Part shown: piece after piece, positions 6,354 to 14,152 of the stretch
Numbering within the stretch: the stretch's first letter is position 1
How the letters are laid out: every line of letters begins with the position of its first letter
Virus record (IMG/VR): IMGVR_UViG_3300009537_000122
Span: 1 to 29,204 of that record
DNA length: 29,204 nt
Strand: one strand, 5' to 3'
Origin: a virus
Position numbers and translations under genes: made by a program
Notes under the pieces: model-generated
The model's database searches: none
The model's input: only the letters and a program-made list of their open reading frames with translations
What the model was told of the DNA's origin: nothing

Positions 6354-8120
6354 CTACGGGTAAACAACTACTTCCACTTTTCCATCGGCGCCGTTGGCCC
6401 CGACTCCTGAAGACCCGGCATTTCCGCCGCCTCCCCCACCCGGTTGTGTTCCGACCGTACCGGTTGCCCCTCCGGCACCCCCGAATACACTGGAACCCGG
6501 GGTACTTCCACCGCCTCCGGCCGCCGCCCCTCCGCCGCCTCCGAAAACAGCCGACTCGGCCGCCACAGCACTTCCCGAAGAAACACTGCTGCCGTGCCCT
6601 CCGGACCACAAGTTACTCAAACCAGGCGCCCCATTAACCCCCAGAGAACCGGCACCCCCGACGTTTCCGCCGCCACCATATAAAGCGGAGGTAGAGGCGG
6701 TTCCATCACCGCCACCGCCGCTATACCCAGTGGCGTGTGACCCGAATGTTGTGCTGTCGCCCGCCGCCCCATCGGTGTTGTTTGAAGTGGCCCCGAGACC
6801 CCCAGTACCTACATTTACGGCCTCTGTGGCCCCCAAATCCGAGAGAACTTTCCAAATTTCCTGGAACCCGCCGCCGCCTCCGCCGCCCGACGCCGAGCCA
6901 AACCCCGAATCCCCACCACCGCCTCCCGGACCCCACACTCTTATGCGAACGCGGGAATTTGTCGGGTATCCAGCGGGTTTTGTCCACGTGTCGGCTCCGG
7001 CCGTTGTGAACGTCTGGGTGTTGGGAGCTAAAGAGGATAGCTGGGTGCCATCCCCTCGGATGAATATCACCTTGTACGAGGAAGCCGACCGCGCGTATAC
7101 CAAAGCAAAATCCCCGGCCGCTGCAACCACATCTGCGGCGCTGGTGATGTCGTTTGTAGTAGCGTGGTACGTCAGCGGGGTGGCTGCATCAAATATAAGA
7201 AACATCCATGCGCCGGCTTGGGGAGCGGTCCCCCAATCGGTAATGGCGGTGGTACCGGTGATGTGCACTAAATTACCGTCCGCCGCCCAGATATTGCAAT
7301 CGGTTGCCGAGGCGACGGCGGCGCCTTCAGCCAACCAAAGAGACTTGGCCACCACGGTGACAACGCCTTGAAAAGCGGACGTGCCTTGGAAAATTAGATT
7401 CGCGGTGAAAGTCCGCGCGGAATTCAGAACAGCCTTTATAAAATTGGCCACCGTGATTTTCACGCCGCCCGTGGCGCTTGTGTCGCGCAGGATTAATTCA
7501 TCGTCGTCTGCCGGTTGTGCTCCCAGGGATGATAAATTCCCGTCGAGAGTTTCCACCATGGTCGCTGCATCGGGATCGTCTAGGACCGTAGCCGCAAACG
7601 CCGACACCGCGGTCAGATCGACATCTGCCGGAAGTTTATTCACAAGCGCCGTTCCCGCAGCATCCCACCCGATAAGTGTACTGGCAACAGGAACGGGTAA
7701 CACGGGATCGGCGCCAGAGGTGTCGGCGTCATTAAACCGCAGCGATCGATCCGATAAATCCCGCAATCGCTGAATTTGGAGTGTCGCCCGATCAAAAGAC
7801 CGTTCAACGCCCACTTCCACATCCAGAGGGTCTCCGTTCACCAGGTCTGTCAACTGAGTGAGGGCCGAGTCTCTGTAAATCACCAGAGTTTCCCCGGTAG
7901 CCGGGGGTGTGGCCATCGTTACCGTGCCACCGCCAGCGTCCCCCGCCCCGGCCACTGTATAGTCTGTATCAAGAACTTGCGTCACCGCGACGCCTGTCGC
8001 GTCATTGACGATGAGAACCACAAGATCCGAGTTCAACAGAAATTTGTTCGGGAACGCAAAATCTGTGGACACGTCATTTCCGGCAGCGGACGTGCGGTTA
8101 TTCGTTGTGGAAACTGTCAT
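6354..8120 (-). CDS. Tail fibre protein, T7 gp17-like N-terminus and glycine-rich tip
   Basis: 588 residues. Receptor-binding fibre. Residues 1-130 follow the T7 fibre attachment-domain pattern: an early 'FPNKFLLNSDLVVLI', 'DYTVAGAGDAGGGTVTMATPPATGETLVIYRD', then 'SFDRATLQIQRLRDLSDRSLRF'. The middle (about 150-370) is a beta-rich shaft of mostly small and polar residues. Residues 391-588 are a very glycine-rich tip (runs such as GGGGGDSG and SGGGGGGGF alternating with Ser/Ala/Thr loops), as in adhesin tips built from polyglycine helices. The start has an AGAGGTGA site and a sigma70 promoter lies directly upstream. It is the last virion gene in T7 order; downstream come a small membrane protein, phosphoesterase, DUF5675 and holin. 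Confidence 0.9.
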   Translation of the reverse strand: MTVSTTNNRTSAAGNDVSTDFAFPNKFLLNSDLVVLIVNDATGVAVTQVLDTDYTVAGAGDAGGGTVTMATPPATGETLVIYRDSALTQLTDLVNGDPLDVEVGVERSFDRATLQIQRLRDLSDRSLRFNDADTSGADPVLPVPVASTLIGWDAAGTALVNKLPADVDLTAVSAFAATVLDDPDAATMVETLDGNLSSLGAQPADDDELILRDTSATGGVKITVANFIKAVLNSARTFTANLIFQGTSAFQGVVTVVAKSLWLAEGAAVASATDCNIWAADGNLVHITGTTAITDWGTAPQAGAWMFLIFDAATPLTYHATTNDITSAADVVAAAGDFALVYARSASSYKVIFIRGDGTQLSSLAPNTQTFTTAGADTWTKPAGYPTNSRVRIRVWGPGGGGGDSGFGSASGGGGGGGFQEIWKVLSDLGATEAVNVGTGGLGATSNNTDGAAGDSTTFGSHATGYSGGGGDGTASTSALYGGGGNVGGAGSLGVNGAPGLSNLWSGGHGSSVSSGSAVAAESAVFGGGGGAAAGGGGSTPGSSVFGGAGGATGTVGTQPGGGGGGNAGSSGVGANGADGKVEVVVYP

Positions 8121-8143
8121 CGTGTCACCTCTGTGGTCCTTTC

Positions 8144-8172
8144 ATTGTACCAATGCTGCAAACTAAGTGCAA
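8144..8172 (-). promoter_or_regulatory. Sigma70-type promoter for fibre and downstream genes
   Basis: Read on the minus strand: TTGCAC (8172-8167), a 17-base spacer, TACAAT (8149-8144). It lies entirely in the 56-base gap between the large internal protein and the fibre gene, with the ATG about 24 bases after the -10 box. No terminator precedes it, so it adds to read-through from upstream. Confidence 0.8.
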
Positions 8173-8176
8173 GTTG

Positions 8177-11100
8177 TTATTTTTCCAGCTCCGCCGCCAC
8201 TTCGTGCGCGATTCTGTATATCTCCAATTCCCTGGCTTCTGGAGGAAGCGCGATCATTATGGCGTGCCTGCGGGCTGCCGTGAGAACCTTGGAGTATAAG
8301 ATTCGCTTTAGAAAATCCGGCCGTTCGTCCCACGTTGGGGCATTAACCACTTCAGACATGATCCTGTGCGCGAATTCGCCTTGCGCCTTCACGTACTCGT
8401 TGCGCGCCTTATCTTCAATGTCCACGGTTCCGATCTTACCGGTGCGCGCCCCAATGTGGACACTGCGCGGGGCCGAGGAAATAGGGATTTCCAGCCGGGC
8501 GGCTTCGGATAAAACTTTATCGGAAGACTCGATTGTCACCTTGATGGGGGAGAGCGGCCATGATTTTTCCGGCAAGATTGGTTCCCCAGTTATCGGATTC
8601 CGGACCGCCAAAAGTTCCTCGCGCCAAATCGGAATTCGCGCTTGCACTGCGTCGGCGATTGAATTGATTTCGCGGGAATGCGGGTCCATGGCCGCCGCGG
8701 TTTGTCCGATCAGCCCCGGCACCAGTGACGCGGCGTATTGGTCCATGAATCGACCTCCATACCGCCCGGGATCAGATATTGCGTTCACTAAATTCGACAA
8801 TCCTTGCAGGTATTGCTGTGAAATCAGGGCGTTTCCGGTCGCGGCCACTACCGAACCGACCATCTCCAAGTCCCGTTTGCCGCCCGCAAACGCGTGTGAT
8901 AATTCCTGATAATCAGCAGCCACTCCCACTACCGTGGCGATCGGTTGGATACGTGCGTAACTGTACCACTTTCCGTTCAACTTAATCGAGTAATCCTGGA
9001 GACCGGCGGCCCGTCGGGCTGCTCGGCTTGCTTCGTCCAAATGGTACCCGCCCCCGGTCATATTCCCATTCGCAACCGCCGTCGTCACTGCGGACACAAT
9101 GGCACCGCCAATTATCAGGCGCGCCATAACTTGATCCCGCGCTACCCCGCCGGAGCGAAGCGCCGCCCGATCCGCCGCCAGGAACAAGTTTACTCCGGGA
9201 AGGTAACTGGCCGACCACTTCATTAAGTTTATCGGAGTCCGAATGAATGGGACGACAAATTCCAACGGCGTGTTCTTCACCAATTCTTGCAGCGCCCGCC
9301 CCTTTGGCCCCAATTTAGTCGTGTATACGCCGCGGTGTCCGGCCGCCTGAATTACCGTAATCCGCTCAGGACTTGGATCCAAGAGTATATCGTTTACCCT
9401 GGTATTGAATTCTTTGGTGCCGTGCTGGAACCCTTCCGCCAAGGCGTCGCGGGTGGCCAGGGCGTGTGCTTCGCCTTGCTCGGCCATCGTACGGAACAAG
9501 GCGTCTGTGGCGGACAGCACCCGAAACGGAGTTTGTACGACGTGCATCGCGGTGCCTGGCTCGGCGGGCGGGGCGTGTTCGATCTTATCCTGAAGAGACT
9601 GCACTTTAGCCTCAAATTCCTGAAGTTTCACGGCCGTTGTGGCGTCTGGTTTTTCCACCAATTCGGTAACGCGCGCTTCTAATTCCGGCGTTCCAATTTC
9701 TTTCCCTTCAGCGCGCGCCTGAATGGTGGCTAAACGTAATGATTCTGCTTTAACCTGGGCGGCTCGTTCTTTAGCGCGGCTGCGGATTACAGCCCCGGCC
9801 ATTTTCAAACCGGCTAAAGAACCCCCTATCATACCGTTGGCTACCGCGGCGGCTTCATAAAAACTGGCGCGTGTTTCCGGAACGTACTCTTTTCCAGTCG
9901 CATTGGCCCAGGCTTTCCCGGCCATGTCGGAAATTTTCCCGACGGCCGCTGTGACGGCGCGTTCGGGGATGGACATGGCCATGTTCATGTTGCCAAGCAA
10001 ATTGGCCTCAAATGTCGTCAACCCAGATAAGACGCTGGCTTTCCATACTTCCACGACGGTCTGAAATTTCGTCCGCTTTACGTGGCGTTTCACGGCACGC
10101 AACGCCGAAGCCGGGCTATCTGCTTCCGACAGCACTCGGGCCAGATCGGTCAAGCCGGCGCGCCCACCCCCTGTCTCTAAGACCTTGGCCATTTGGTCCA
10201 GATTGATGTCGACGCGCGAACGGTCTTTCAGACTATTCTGGGCTCGGGCTACTTCCGCACGCAAGCCGAGAAAATCGGAGATCAGCATAGAGGTCCGGTT
10301 GGTAGCATCCAGCATATCTGCCACTTGCAATTCGCTGGCCCGTTCCCCGAGGGCAGCCAATTCGCGCCCTTTTATCACCAAGGCCTCCGCCGCCCCGCGG
10401 GCTAGATGCAGCCGCACTTTAAGTTGCACGGCCAATTCTTCGGGCGGTATCGCCTTATCGACGTTTACCTTTTCCACCCCTACATTCAGGACTCGCGCTA
10501 ACTCGGCGCGCGTTTCGTTATTGGTTTGTTCCCACGAAACAGTACTGCGGCGAGAGGCTACGATCTTATCCCGGTTTAATTGGGACAGCCGGGCAATGGC
10601 ACCCGCCGCATCTTGCGTGCTGTTTATGTAGTTGTAGTTCACCTCGTTGGGAAGGGTTTTCTCGCCGGGGGCGTTGCCGGGCTCCGCAAACGGATCCTGC
10701 ACAAACTTCGCGGCGCGTTCCCGCTCGGCTTTCGTCATGGGGACCGGATCCGGCACGGCCAGTTTGGCGTTCTCGCGGGCCACCAGATCGGCATATTTTT
10801 CCGGGATAACGTCTGCCTTCGGGTCAAGTAATTCCCTACTGAGTTTGGCATCGAACGACGCGTCATAGGCCACGCGCGCTGGTTCCAATCCCGACTTGGC
10901 GTAGATGTCCTGTAGTTTGGCCTGGACTACCGGAACGGCCCGGAATCCACCAATCAAGAGAGCGTTATCCTGAAATTCGCGTAAAGTCGGCATGCGCTGT
11001 TCTAATGCGGCGGCTGTCGAGGTCATCCCTAACACTTCCGCTAAGGGGACCGCTGCTGCCCTCACAGCCACGTTGGTGAGCTTAGAGGCTACCATGCCAG

Positions 11101-11614
11101 GCCCGGCTGTTCCCAGGCCCATGGTGACGCCCTCAACGGTTCCGTGGGCAAACGCCTTGGAGGCTTCCCACAGATCTCCAAACGATCTAACCCCACCCGT
11201 TTTATACGCCTGCATTAAGTACGCCCGCATGGCACTGGGGACGGCGAAACCGCCTGCGGCCGCTCCGGCTACCGTTCCTACCGGACCGAGCGCAGCCGTC
11301 CCGGCGGCCATACCGCCCGCCGCTCCGAATAAAATTTGTGGGAGATCCACCACGATGCCGGAAACCCCCGCCGCCAAGCGTTCCGCCGTGGTGCTGTCCG
11401 GCGGAAGTTCCTGCGAAGGAAGTTCCCCGCGTAACGCTAAGCCGGTGGCGCTACTCTGCACCCCGGACCAAATGGCGTTGAATATGCCGTGGGGCGCGTT
11501 AACACTTGGCCGCGACAATTCGTCGAAATTAATGGCCGGAGCCGATACTGCGTCGAACGGATCATCGAGCGTTGCCGGCACCCCTTGGGACACCGCATCA
11601 AACGGGTCAGCCAT
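8177..11614 (-). CDS. Large internal virion / DNA ejection protein (T7 gp16 position)
   Basis: 1145 residues, the largest gene in the window. Its place after two smaller core proteins and before the fibre matches T7 gp16, the ejected core protein that spans the host envelope. The N-terminus carries two copies of DPFDAVS (residues 3-9 and 18-24). An Ala/Gly-rich hydrophobic region (about 85-130) and a hydrophobic segment near 833-852 ('LIIGGAIVSAVTTAVANG') could insert into membrane. Long helical charged stretches (about 350-520, 620-690) are typical of these proteins, as is 'PFIRTPINLM'. I do not see a lytic transglycosylase domain like that of T7 gp16, so peptidoglycan cleavage may be left to another protein. 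Start overlaps the previous stop by one base (TAATG). Confidence 0.78.
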   Translation of the reverse strand: MADPFDAVSQGVPATLDDPFDAVSAPAINFDELSRPSVNAPHGIFNAIWSGVQSSATGLALRGELPSQELPPDSTTAERLAAGVSGIVVDLPQILFGAAGGMAAGTAALGPVGTVAGAAAGGFAVPSAMRAYLMQAYKTGGVRSFGDLWEASKAFAHGTVEGVTMGLGTAGPGMVASKLTNVAVRAAAVPLAEVLGMTSTAAALEQRMPTLREFQDNALLIGGFRAVPVVQAKLQDIYAKSGLEPARVAYDASFDAKLSRELLDPKADVIPEKYADLVARENAKLAVPDPVPMTKAERERAAKFVQDPFAEPGNAPGEKTLPNEVNYNYINSTQDAAGAIARLSQLNRDKIVASRRSTVSWEQTNNETRAELARVLNVGVEKVNVDKAIPPEELAVQLKVRLHLARGAAEALVIKGRELAALGERASELQVADMLDATNRTSMLISDFLGLRAEVARAQNSLKDRSRVDINLDQMAKVLETGGGRAGLTDLARVLSEADSPASALRAVKRHVKRTKFQTVVEVWKASVLSGLTTFEANLLGNMNMAMSIPERAVTAAVGKISDMAGKAWANATGKEYVPETRASFYEAAAVANGMIGGSLAGLKMAGAVIRSRAKERAAQVKAESLRLATIQARAEGKEIGTPELEARVTELVEKPDATTAVKLQEFEAKVQSLQDKIEHAPPAEPGTAMHVVQTPFRVLSATDALFRTMAEQGEAHALATRDALAEGFQHGTKEFNTRVNDILLDPSPERITVIQAAGHRGVYTTKLGPKGRALQELVKNTPLEFVVPFIRTPINLMKWSASYLPGVNLFLAADRAALRSGGVARDQVMARLIIGGAIVSAVTTAVANGNMTGGGYHLDEASRAARRAAGLQDYSIKLNGKWYSYARIQPIATVVGVAADYQELSHAFAGGKRDLEMVGSVVAATGNALISQQYLQGLSNLVNAISDPGRYGGRFMDQYAASLVPGLIGQTAAAMDPHSREINSIADAVQARIPIWREELLAVRNPITGEPILPEKSWPLSPIKVTIESSDKVLSEAARLEIPISSAPRSVHIGARTGKIGTVDIEDKARNEYVKAQGEFAHRIMSEVVNAPTWDERPDFLKRILYSKVLTAARRHAIMIALPPEARELEIYRIAHEVAAELEK

Positions 11615-13149
11615 TAGCGGATCCTCAGCTCAGGCGGCCGCCCTGGGGCCACTATTACGAAGTAGGTTCCTGGTTGGAGAGCTTGAGCCTCTGCAACCGT
11701 TTGTATGTTGGGGAGATTCCCAAATTTCGGTTTCCCAAACTCTGCTTGTGCGGCTTCGAAGCCCGCCTTTTTCGCGGCGTACGCTTCGGTGGAGGCCTCT
11801 TTGTTGCTCCGCAAATAGCTCATAACCTGCCCGCGCTCCAACAAGTTGTCCTTGTGGCCCGGCGTGATGAGGTCCATCGGATTCTCTTTGTCCTGAATTT
11901 TTTTCTGCCAAGCGGCGTTGAACGTGAGACGCCAGCGATGCAAGGCTTCCGCCGATTTTCCAGGCTCCAACGCACCCTCTAAAGAACGGGTGAGCATAGT
12001 CCGGGCCGTATCTTGGGCGCTATTCATTACCACGCCAAATGGGTCGTGCTTCAATTCGGACCGCAAAGCATTGAGAGACGGATGATCAACCCCGTTTCCA
12101 AAATACCGGTATAACTGTTCCTCGGTCGTTATTTTGTTTGGATCCCCTTCCGGCAAATGGATGCGGCGAAAAAGGGCGTTTACCGTGGTTGGATCAGCGG
12201 AAGCTGCACCGATTTTTATACGCCCCAACCACGCCAGTTTTTTGTCAGAACTGATGTCCGCTTTTTGGATTTGTTTGGCAGTAAGATTCTTGGCCTGAAA
12301 CAAATCCACGAATTCCGATTCGACAACTTCCTCGGAGATGCGCCGGTCTTCCTTTTGCTTGGCGACAATGCGAGCTTGATCGGCTTCCCGGCCCAAGAAG
12401 GCGGTGCGGGACTCCCCCCGCAACTGTTTTTGCTGATCGGCGGATAGGTACTGCGCCGGCCCGGTTCCGTTGTCCATCATTTCATCTGCCAATTCCGGCC
12501 CGGCGGTCAAAATGACGCCGCGCACCGCGGCAACGGCCAACCTTTGTCGCATCTCCAAGTCTAATTCCGCCACTTTTTGCGCCGGGAGATCACGCGCGTA
12601 GGCTCCATTCGGATCGTGAAGGGCAGAAATCGAGGCGTCAAGGACGCTCTGGAATTGCATCGGGTCGTCCACCAAAGTCTGTTCATTGGTCTCCAAAGCT
12701 ATCTTGAGACCGAGCGCGGCCTGTTGGCCAACAGCGACGGCTTGGTAGTGGTTCGCCTGGACCCGGAATTCAGAAGTCAACGCGGCGGAACTTTCGGCGG
12801 CCAATTGAGACCCCGCGCCGGTATGGTACCCCTTTTGATCTTGGGCCAAACGCGCGGCCATTCTGTCGTCCCAGCGTTTGGTGAAATCCGGGGTGGCGGC
12901 GTCCCCGGATTTGATGGCCTCTTGCATCTCGATCGTTAAATCTGCCCGAGCTTGGGCGGTGTTCATCTGAACTTTTGAACGATCAATACGTTCGCCGGTC
13001 GCGTATATCTCGCCCGCCACATCGGACAGGGCCGAACCCAGTGCCCGGCCCCCGGCCGCTTTCGCACCCGCAATCGAAAGGGGAATGTTTTGAACGGCCC
13101 CCGGGCCTGCAGGGCTTTGAGTGGCCTGATATTCCCGAATGTTGGGCAT
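11614..13149 (-). CDS. Putative internal virion protein (T7 gp15 position)
   Basis: 511 residues, strongly helical and charged, with no hydrophobic segment. The first 45 residues are a Gly/Ala/Pro-rich leader ('SPAGPGAVQNIPLSIAGAKAAGG'), then long Gln/Ala/Glu helices to about residue 480. Size and place between a small core protein and a gp16-sized protein match T7 gp15, which forms a tube for DNA ejection. No enzymatic motif is seen. The start has AGGTAG five bases upstream and the stop overlaps the next start by one base, so core proteins are made in a coupled way. The assignment rests on order, size and composition rather than direct similarity. Confidence 0.65.
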   Translation of the reverse strand: MPNIREYQATQSPAGPGAVQNIPLSIAGAKAAGGRALGSALSDVAGEIYATGERIDRSKVQMNTAQARADLTIEMQEAIKSGDAATPDFTKRWDDRMAARLAQDQKGYHTGAGSQLAAESSAALTSEFRVQANHYQAVAVGQQAALGLKIALETNEQTLVDDPMQFQSVLDASISALHDPNGAYARDLPAQKVAELDLEMRQRLAVAAVRGVILTAGPELADEMMDNGTGPAQYLSADQQKQLRGESRTAFLGREADQARIVAKQKEDRRISEEVVESEFVDLFQAKNLTAKQIQKADISSDKKLAWLGRIKIGAASADPTTVNALFRRIHLPEGDPNKITTEEQLYRYFGNGVDHPSLNALRSELKHDPFGVVMNSAQDTARTMLTRSLEGALEPGKSAEALHRWRLTFNAAWQKKIQDKENPMDLITPGHKDNLLERGQVMSYLRSNKEASTEAYAAKKAGFEAAQAEFGKPKFGNLPNIQTVAEAQALQPGTYFVIVAPGRPPELRIR

Positions 13150-13151
13150 GG

Positions 13152-13682
13152 CTACCTCGTTTGTTTAAGAGTTGTGGCCGGAGTCGTAGGGGGCCTGGCG
13201 GTCGGAGTGGGCGTCAATGCCTTCAGTCCGTACTGCGCCGCCTGGCCAGCCCCGGAAGCGACGGCTGAAGCCCCCGCAATTTTCGATGCGCTGATCTCGG
13301 CACTGGCCGTTAAATCCCCGACTTTCGCCGCATAGCGTAAGTCTTCAGCTTGCCGCGCACCCGCTTCCGCCCGGCGCCGACGGTCATTAATGCTGGCCGT
13401 TACGCTGGCGGACAGCACATCCAGGGCGCTCCCGCTGTCGCCGCTCAAGCCGCTGGCACCCCAACCGGCCCGTTGTTCCCCGACAACGCGCGTAAGCTGT
13501 TGCCGCAACAGAACCAAATCTTCCTCAGTTTGCTGCTCAACGTCTTGAGCCTGTTTTTCCAGGCGTTGGGCATTTACGGCGTTAATCTGCCGGATCCCTT
13601 TTCGCTTGCTGGCTTCACCCACCCCCGTCGCGACCCCGCCGACCAGGGCAACAATGCCCGATCCAACCGCTACCCACGTCAT
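13152..13682 (-). CDS. Putative internal core protein (T7 gp14-like)
   Basis: 176 residues. The N-terminal 'WVAVGSGIVALVGGVATGVGEA' is a hydrophobic Gly/Ala segment (about 3-24), followed by a coiled-coil-like helix rich in Gln/Glu (about 30-70) and a middle 'GWGASGLSGDSGSALDVL' that resembles the flexible loop of T7 gp14 and its relatives. The tail is Pro/Thr-rich. In T7 this protein is ejected first and forms the pore in the outer membrane. It starts in a four-base ATGA overlap with the cupin-like gene and is followed three bases later by the gp15-position gene. Function is inferred from order and hydrophobic pattern. Confidence 0.68.
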   Translation of the reverse strand: MTWVAVGSGIVALVGGVATGVGEASKRKGIRQINAVNAQRLEKQAQDVEQQTEEDLVLLRQQLTRVVGEQRAGWGASGLSGDSGSALDVLSASVTASINDRRRRAEAGARQAEDLRYAAKVGDLTASAEISASKIAGASAVASGAGQAAQYGLKALTPTPTARPPTTPATTLKQTR

Positions 13683-14152
13683 GCCGCCACCTCGTGACCT
13701 ACAATTTGCAACATTTCTTTGTCCACGGAGTCGTAGTCCGGGGAAATAATACGTTCTTCCAATTTTCCTAAATCCCGTTCATTCGTGGGATTGGCGTGAA
13801 TCGTGGTCCACACGGTATCCTCGTGGGCGTACAGGGCGCGCTTGGTGCCGGCGCTGGACACCATTGTGCACGGGCCCCGAACTTCCTGCAACCCGGCTTT
13901 GGTTAAGACGGTGACGTGGCCTTTGGATATAAAATTCAAATGTTCGTGCCGATGGATCTTCCCAACAATCACCGATCCTTTTGGGATGAAAATTTCCCGG
14001 CAGTATACCCCATCCGTGAAGGTGTGCTTCAGGGAGAAGTCCATCTGGGGCGCCCTGGAAATGGCCGCCTCCAATTGGGCTATCCGCTTGCGAACATCGA
14101 GCTCCCGCGAAGCGAGGGCCTGTCCGGTGGGAAGCCGCGCTATATCGTTCAA
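13679..14152 (-). CDS. Cupin-like protein within the tail/core operon
   Basis: 157 residues. Residues 1-35 form a charged helix. From about 45 to 120 there is a cupin-type beta pattern: 'GKIHRHEHLNFISKG' (H67, H69, H71), then 'VRGPCTMVSSAGTKRALYAHEDTVWTTIH' (P94, G102, H110). This resembles the metal-binding cupin motifs 1 and 2, but the usual Glu of motif 1 is missing. Both ends overlap their neighbours by four bases (ATGA), so it is embedded between the tail nozzle and the core protein genes and made in step with them. It may be a virion component that binds metal or sugar, or a small assembly factor. The T7 equivalent position holds gene 13, which is unrelated in sequence as far as I can tell. 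Confidence 0.65.
   Translation of the reverse strand: MNDIARLPTGQALASRELDVRKRIAQLEAAISRAPQMDFSLKHTFTDGVYCREIFIPKGSVIVGKIHRHEHLNFISKGHVTVLTKAGLQEVRGPCTMVSSAGTKRALYAHEDTVWTTIHANPTNERDLGKLEERIISPDYDSVDKEMLQIVGHEVAA

Noticed and set aside
6394-7371. Proline-rich 325-codon frame on the plus strand
   Set aside because: It is the antisense reading of the glycine-rich fibre tip (GGN read as NCC), so proline runs are expected. No start signal.
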